7,737 bases of DNA from Rhodospirillales bacterium (GTDB taxonomy: Bacteria; Pseudomonadota; Alphaproteobacteria; CACIAM-22H2): contig JACQAF010000245.1 of the NCBI GenBank assembly GCA_016195145.1, positions 1-7,737 on the forward strand, in the 5' to 3' direction. The translations under genes and the position numbers were made by a program. Each line of letters starts with the position of its first letter. The first letter of the stretch is position 1. The notes under the pieces are model-generated. The model was not told the DNA's origin, did no database searches, and saw nothing but the letters and a program-made list of their open reading frames with translations. This document shows positions 6,542 to 7,737 of the stretch, in pieces.

Positions 6542-7315
6542 TCAGGATTCGAGCGCGATCGCCGACAGACCCCGGCCGTAATCGCGCTCGCCGCGCTGGC
6601 AGGTGCGGCGATAGCTGAAGAAACGATCTTCCTCGCGGCAGGTATCGTTGGCGAGCTGGCCGACATGCTTCACCCCGGTCGCCGCGACCTGCTTGGCGAC
6701 GAAGCCGCGCAGGTCGAAGAGGAATTTGCCCTCGCGTGCGGCCGGGGCGAAGAAGGCGGCGTTGTCGGGATCCTGGGCGACGAATGGTGCCGGGAATTCC
6801 GGCCCGACCTCGTAGGAACGTTGGGCGATGCACGGTCCGATGCCGGCGAGGATGCGGTCGACCTGGGCGCCGCGGCGGACCATGGCGCGGATCGTCGCCT
6901 CGACCACGCCGGTCAGCGCGCCGCGCCAGCCGGCATGCGCGGCGCCGATCACCCGCGCCGCCGGGTCGGCGAACAGCACCGGCGCGCAATCGGCGGTGAG
7001 AATGCCGAGGGCGATGCCGGACGCCGTGGTGACCATCGCATCGGCCTTGGGCGGCGCGTCGCCAATCCACGGCCCCTCGATCTCGACCACGTCGGGGCTG
7101 TGGGCCTGATAGACGGTGACGAGCTGGCGCGTTTCGAGGCCGAGATGCGTCATGGCGCGGCTGCGATTGGTGCGCACGTTGTCGGGCTCGTCGCCCGAGC
7201 CGAGCCCGCAATTGAGCGAATCGTAGAGGCCCGCGCTGACGCCGCCGCGCCGGGTGAAAAAGCCGTGGCGAATGCCGGCGGCGTCGTTGAGCGAACCGAG
7301 AGTCAGCAGCGACAT
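6542..7315 (-). CDS. pgeF: Peptidoglycan editing factor PgeF (YfiH/LACC1 family, laccase domain)
   Basis: Member of the YfiH/COG1496 family. E. coli YfiH has been shown to correct misincorporated amino acids in muropeptide precursors, and family members also have purine nucleoside phosphorylase or polyphenol oxidase activity. The 257-residue protein carries FFTRRGGVSAGLYDSLN near the N-terminus and the three expected metal ligands: His72 (YQAHSPDVV), Cys110 (LTADCAPVL) and His127 (GAAHAGWRG). GIGPCI (159-163) and the C-terminal FFSYRRT are further family hallmarks. The start at 7315 is 4 nt after the methyltransferase stop; an upstream in-frame start at 7375 would add 20 Arg-rich residues lying inside the neighbouring gene, so it is rejected. 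The methyltransferase-pgeF order is common in alphaproteobacteria, often downstream of lgt. Confidence 0.96.
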   Translation of the reverse strand: MSLLTLGSLNDAAGIRHGFFTRRGGVSAGLYDSLNCGLGSGDEPDNVRTNRSRAMTHLGLETRQLVTVYQAHSPDVVEIEGPWIGDAPPKADAMVTTASGIALGILTADCAPVLFADPAARVIGAAHAGWRGALTGVVEATIRAMVRRGAQVDRILAGIGPCIAQRSYEVGPEFPAPFVAQDPDNAAFFAPAAREGKFLFDLRGFVAKQVAATGVKHVGQLANDTCREEDRFFSYRRTCQRGERDYGRGLSAIALES

Positions 7316-7319
7316 GCGA

Positions 7320-7737
7320 TCACGCGGTCGGCGCCGGATCGAAACCGGGCGGCGGCGGCTGGCCCGGACCGACAATCGCCAGCGCCTTGAACAGGGTGCC
7401 CATTTCGGACTCCTCGATCAAGCGTCGGGTGGCGCTGGCGATGTCGTCCTTCTGCTGCGGCGTCGCCGATTTGAGCAGAATCGCCGCCCGCGCCGCGATG
7501 CCAAGGCGGCGTAGGAACGCGCCCTGCGGCACCGGGCCCCAGGCGCCTGCGCCGGCCGCGCGTGCGGCGGCGGCCAGCACCTCGAAATCGACATGCGCGG
7601 TAAGGTCGGCCAGCCCCGGTTCGGCAAGCGGATCGGCCGGCTTGTGCCCGCGCACGGCCTGCAAGGTTTCGCCGGCGGCGCTGCGCGCCGGGCCGTAATC
7701 GACGATCAGCGCCGCGCCGCCCTCGGCGGCGATGCGG
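7320..7737 (-). CDS. SAM-dependent methyltransferase, MidA/NDUFAF7 family (5' part missing)
   Basis: The C-terminal 138 residues of a class I methyltransferase of the COG1565/DUF185 family (Methyltransf_28). The frame stays open to the right edge of the window, so the N-terminal two thirds lie outside. The family signature GGAALIVDYGP, then HKPADPLAEPGLADLTAHVDF (the DLTAHVDF block), is clear. The C-terminus after the RRLIEESEMGTLFKALAI block is a Pro-rich tail (GQPPPPGFDP). Mitochondrial NDUFAF7 methylates an arginine in complex I subunit NDUFS2; the bacterial substrate is not established. It ends 4 nt before pgeF, which implies coupling. In related genomes lgt often precedes this gene, but that cannot be seen here. 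Confidence 0.93.
   Translation of the reverse strand, partial: RIAAEGGAALIVDYGPARSAAGETLQAVRGHKPADPLAEPGLADLTAHVDFEVLAAAARAAGAGAWGPVPQGAFLRRLGIAARAAILLKSATPQQKDDIASATRRLIEESEMGTLFKALAIVGPGQPPPPGFDPAPTA

Noticed and set aside
6541..6666. Extension of the hydrophobic micro-ORF upstream to a 64-residue protein starting at 6666
   Set aside because: The extra part is an out-of-frame reading of the conserved end of pgeF; only the part from ATG 6540 lies in the junction.
6539..7390. A 283-codon plus-strand frame opposite pgeF
   Set aside because: Antisense shadow of pgeF, which has complete metal-ligand motifs on the minus strand.
7320..7664. Methyltransferase fragment read as a complete 114-residue gene starting at 7664
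   Set aside because: The codon at 7664 is an internal TTG; the same frame continues upstream to the window edge with family-conserved sequence (IVDYGP), so the gene is partial, not short.

Overview
The window looks like a piece of a high-GC alphaproteobacterial chromosome, probably of the Rhodospirillales type, although that placement is only inferred from gene order, GC-rich codon use and the alanine-rich tail on ribosomal protein L25. All real genes lie on the minus strand, so transcription runs from the right edge (7737) to the left edge (1).

Region A (7737 to 1159) is one densely packed, conserved housekeeping cluster. In transcription order it holds: the 3' part of a MidA/NDUFAF7-type SAM-dependent methyltransferase, pgeF (peptidoglycan editing factor), a possible 22-residue membrane micropeptide, an unrecognised outer-membrane-type lipoprotein with an internal duplication, prs (PRPP synthetase), rplY/ctc (ribosomal protein L25), pth (peptidyl-tRNA hydrolase), ychF (ribosome-associated P-loop NTPase) and a dienelactone-hydrolase-family protein. 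The rplY-pth-ychF part concerns translation, prs supplies PRPP for nucleotide synthesis, and the upstream part concerns the cell envelope. Spacing is tight (4 to about 90 nt) except for a 186-nt gap before prs, which carries a plausible sigma-70-type promoter. A GC-rich hairpin followed by a T-run just after the hydrolase gene closes the cluster.

Region B (1083 to 1) is visibly poorer in GC than region A and uses AT-rich codons such as TTA and ATA. It holds a two-gene toxin-antitoxin-like module: a MerR-type HTH + DUF433 protein, followed 13 nt later by a DUF5615 PIN-like protein that runs into the left edge. A promoter-like region with two AT-rich inverted repeats lies directly upstream. The module was probably acquired and inserted beyond the terminator of the housekeeping cluster.

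I saw no rRNA, tRNA, CRISPR array or insertion sequence. No stretch longer than about 300 bases lacks a gene. The points that most deserve a second look are the MerR-DUF433/DUF5615 module with its candidate operator, the hydrophobic micro-ORF overlapping the lipoprotein start, and the unreported-looking tandem-domain lipoprotein between pgeF and prs.
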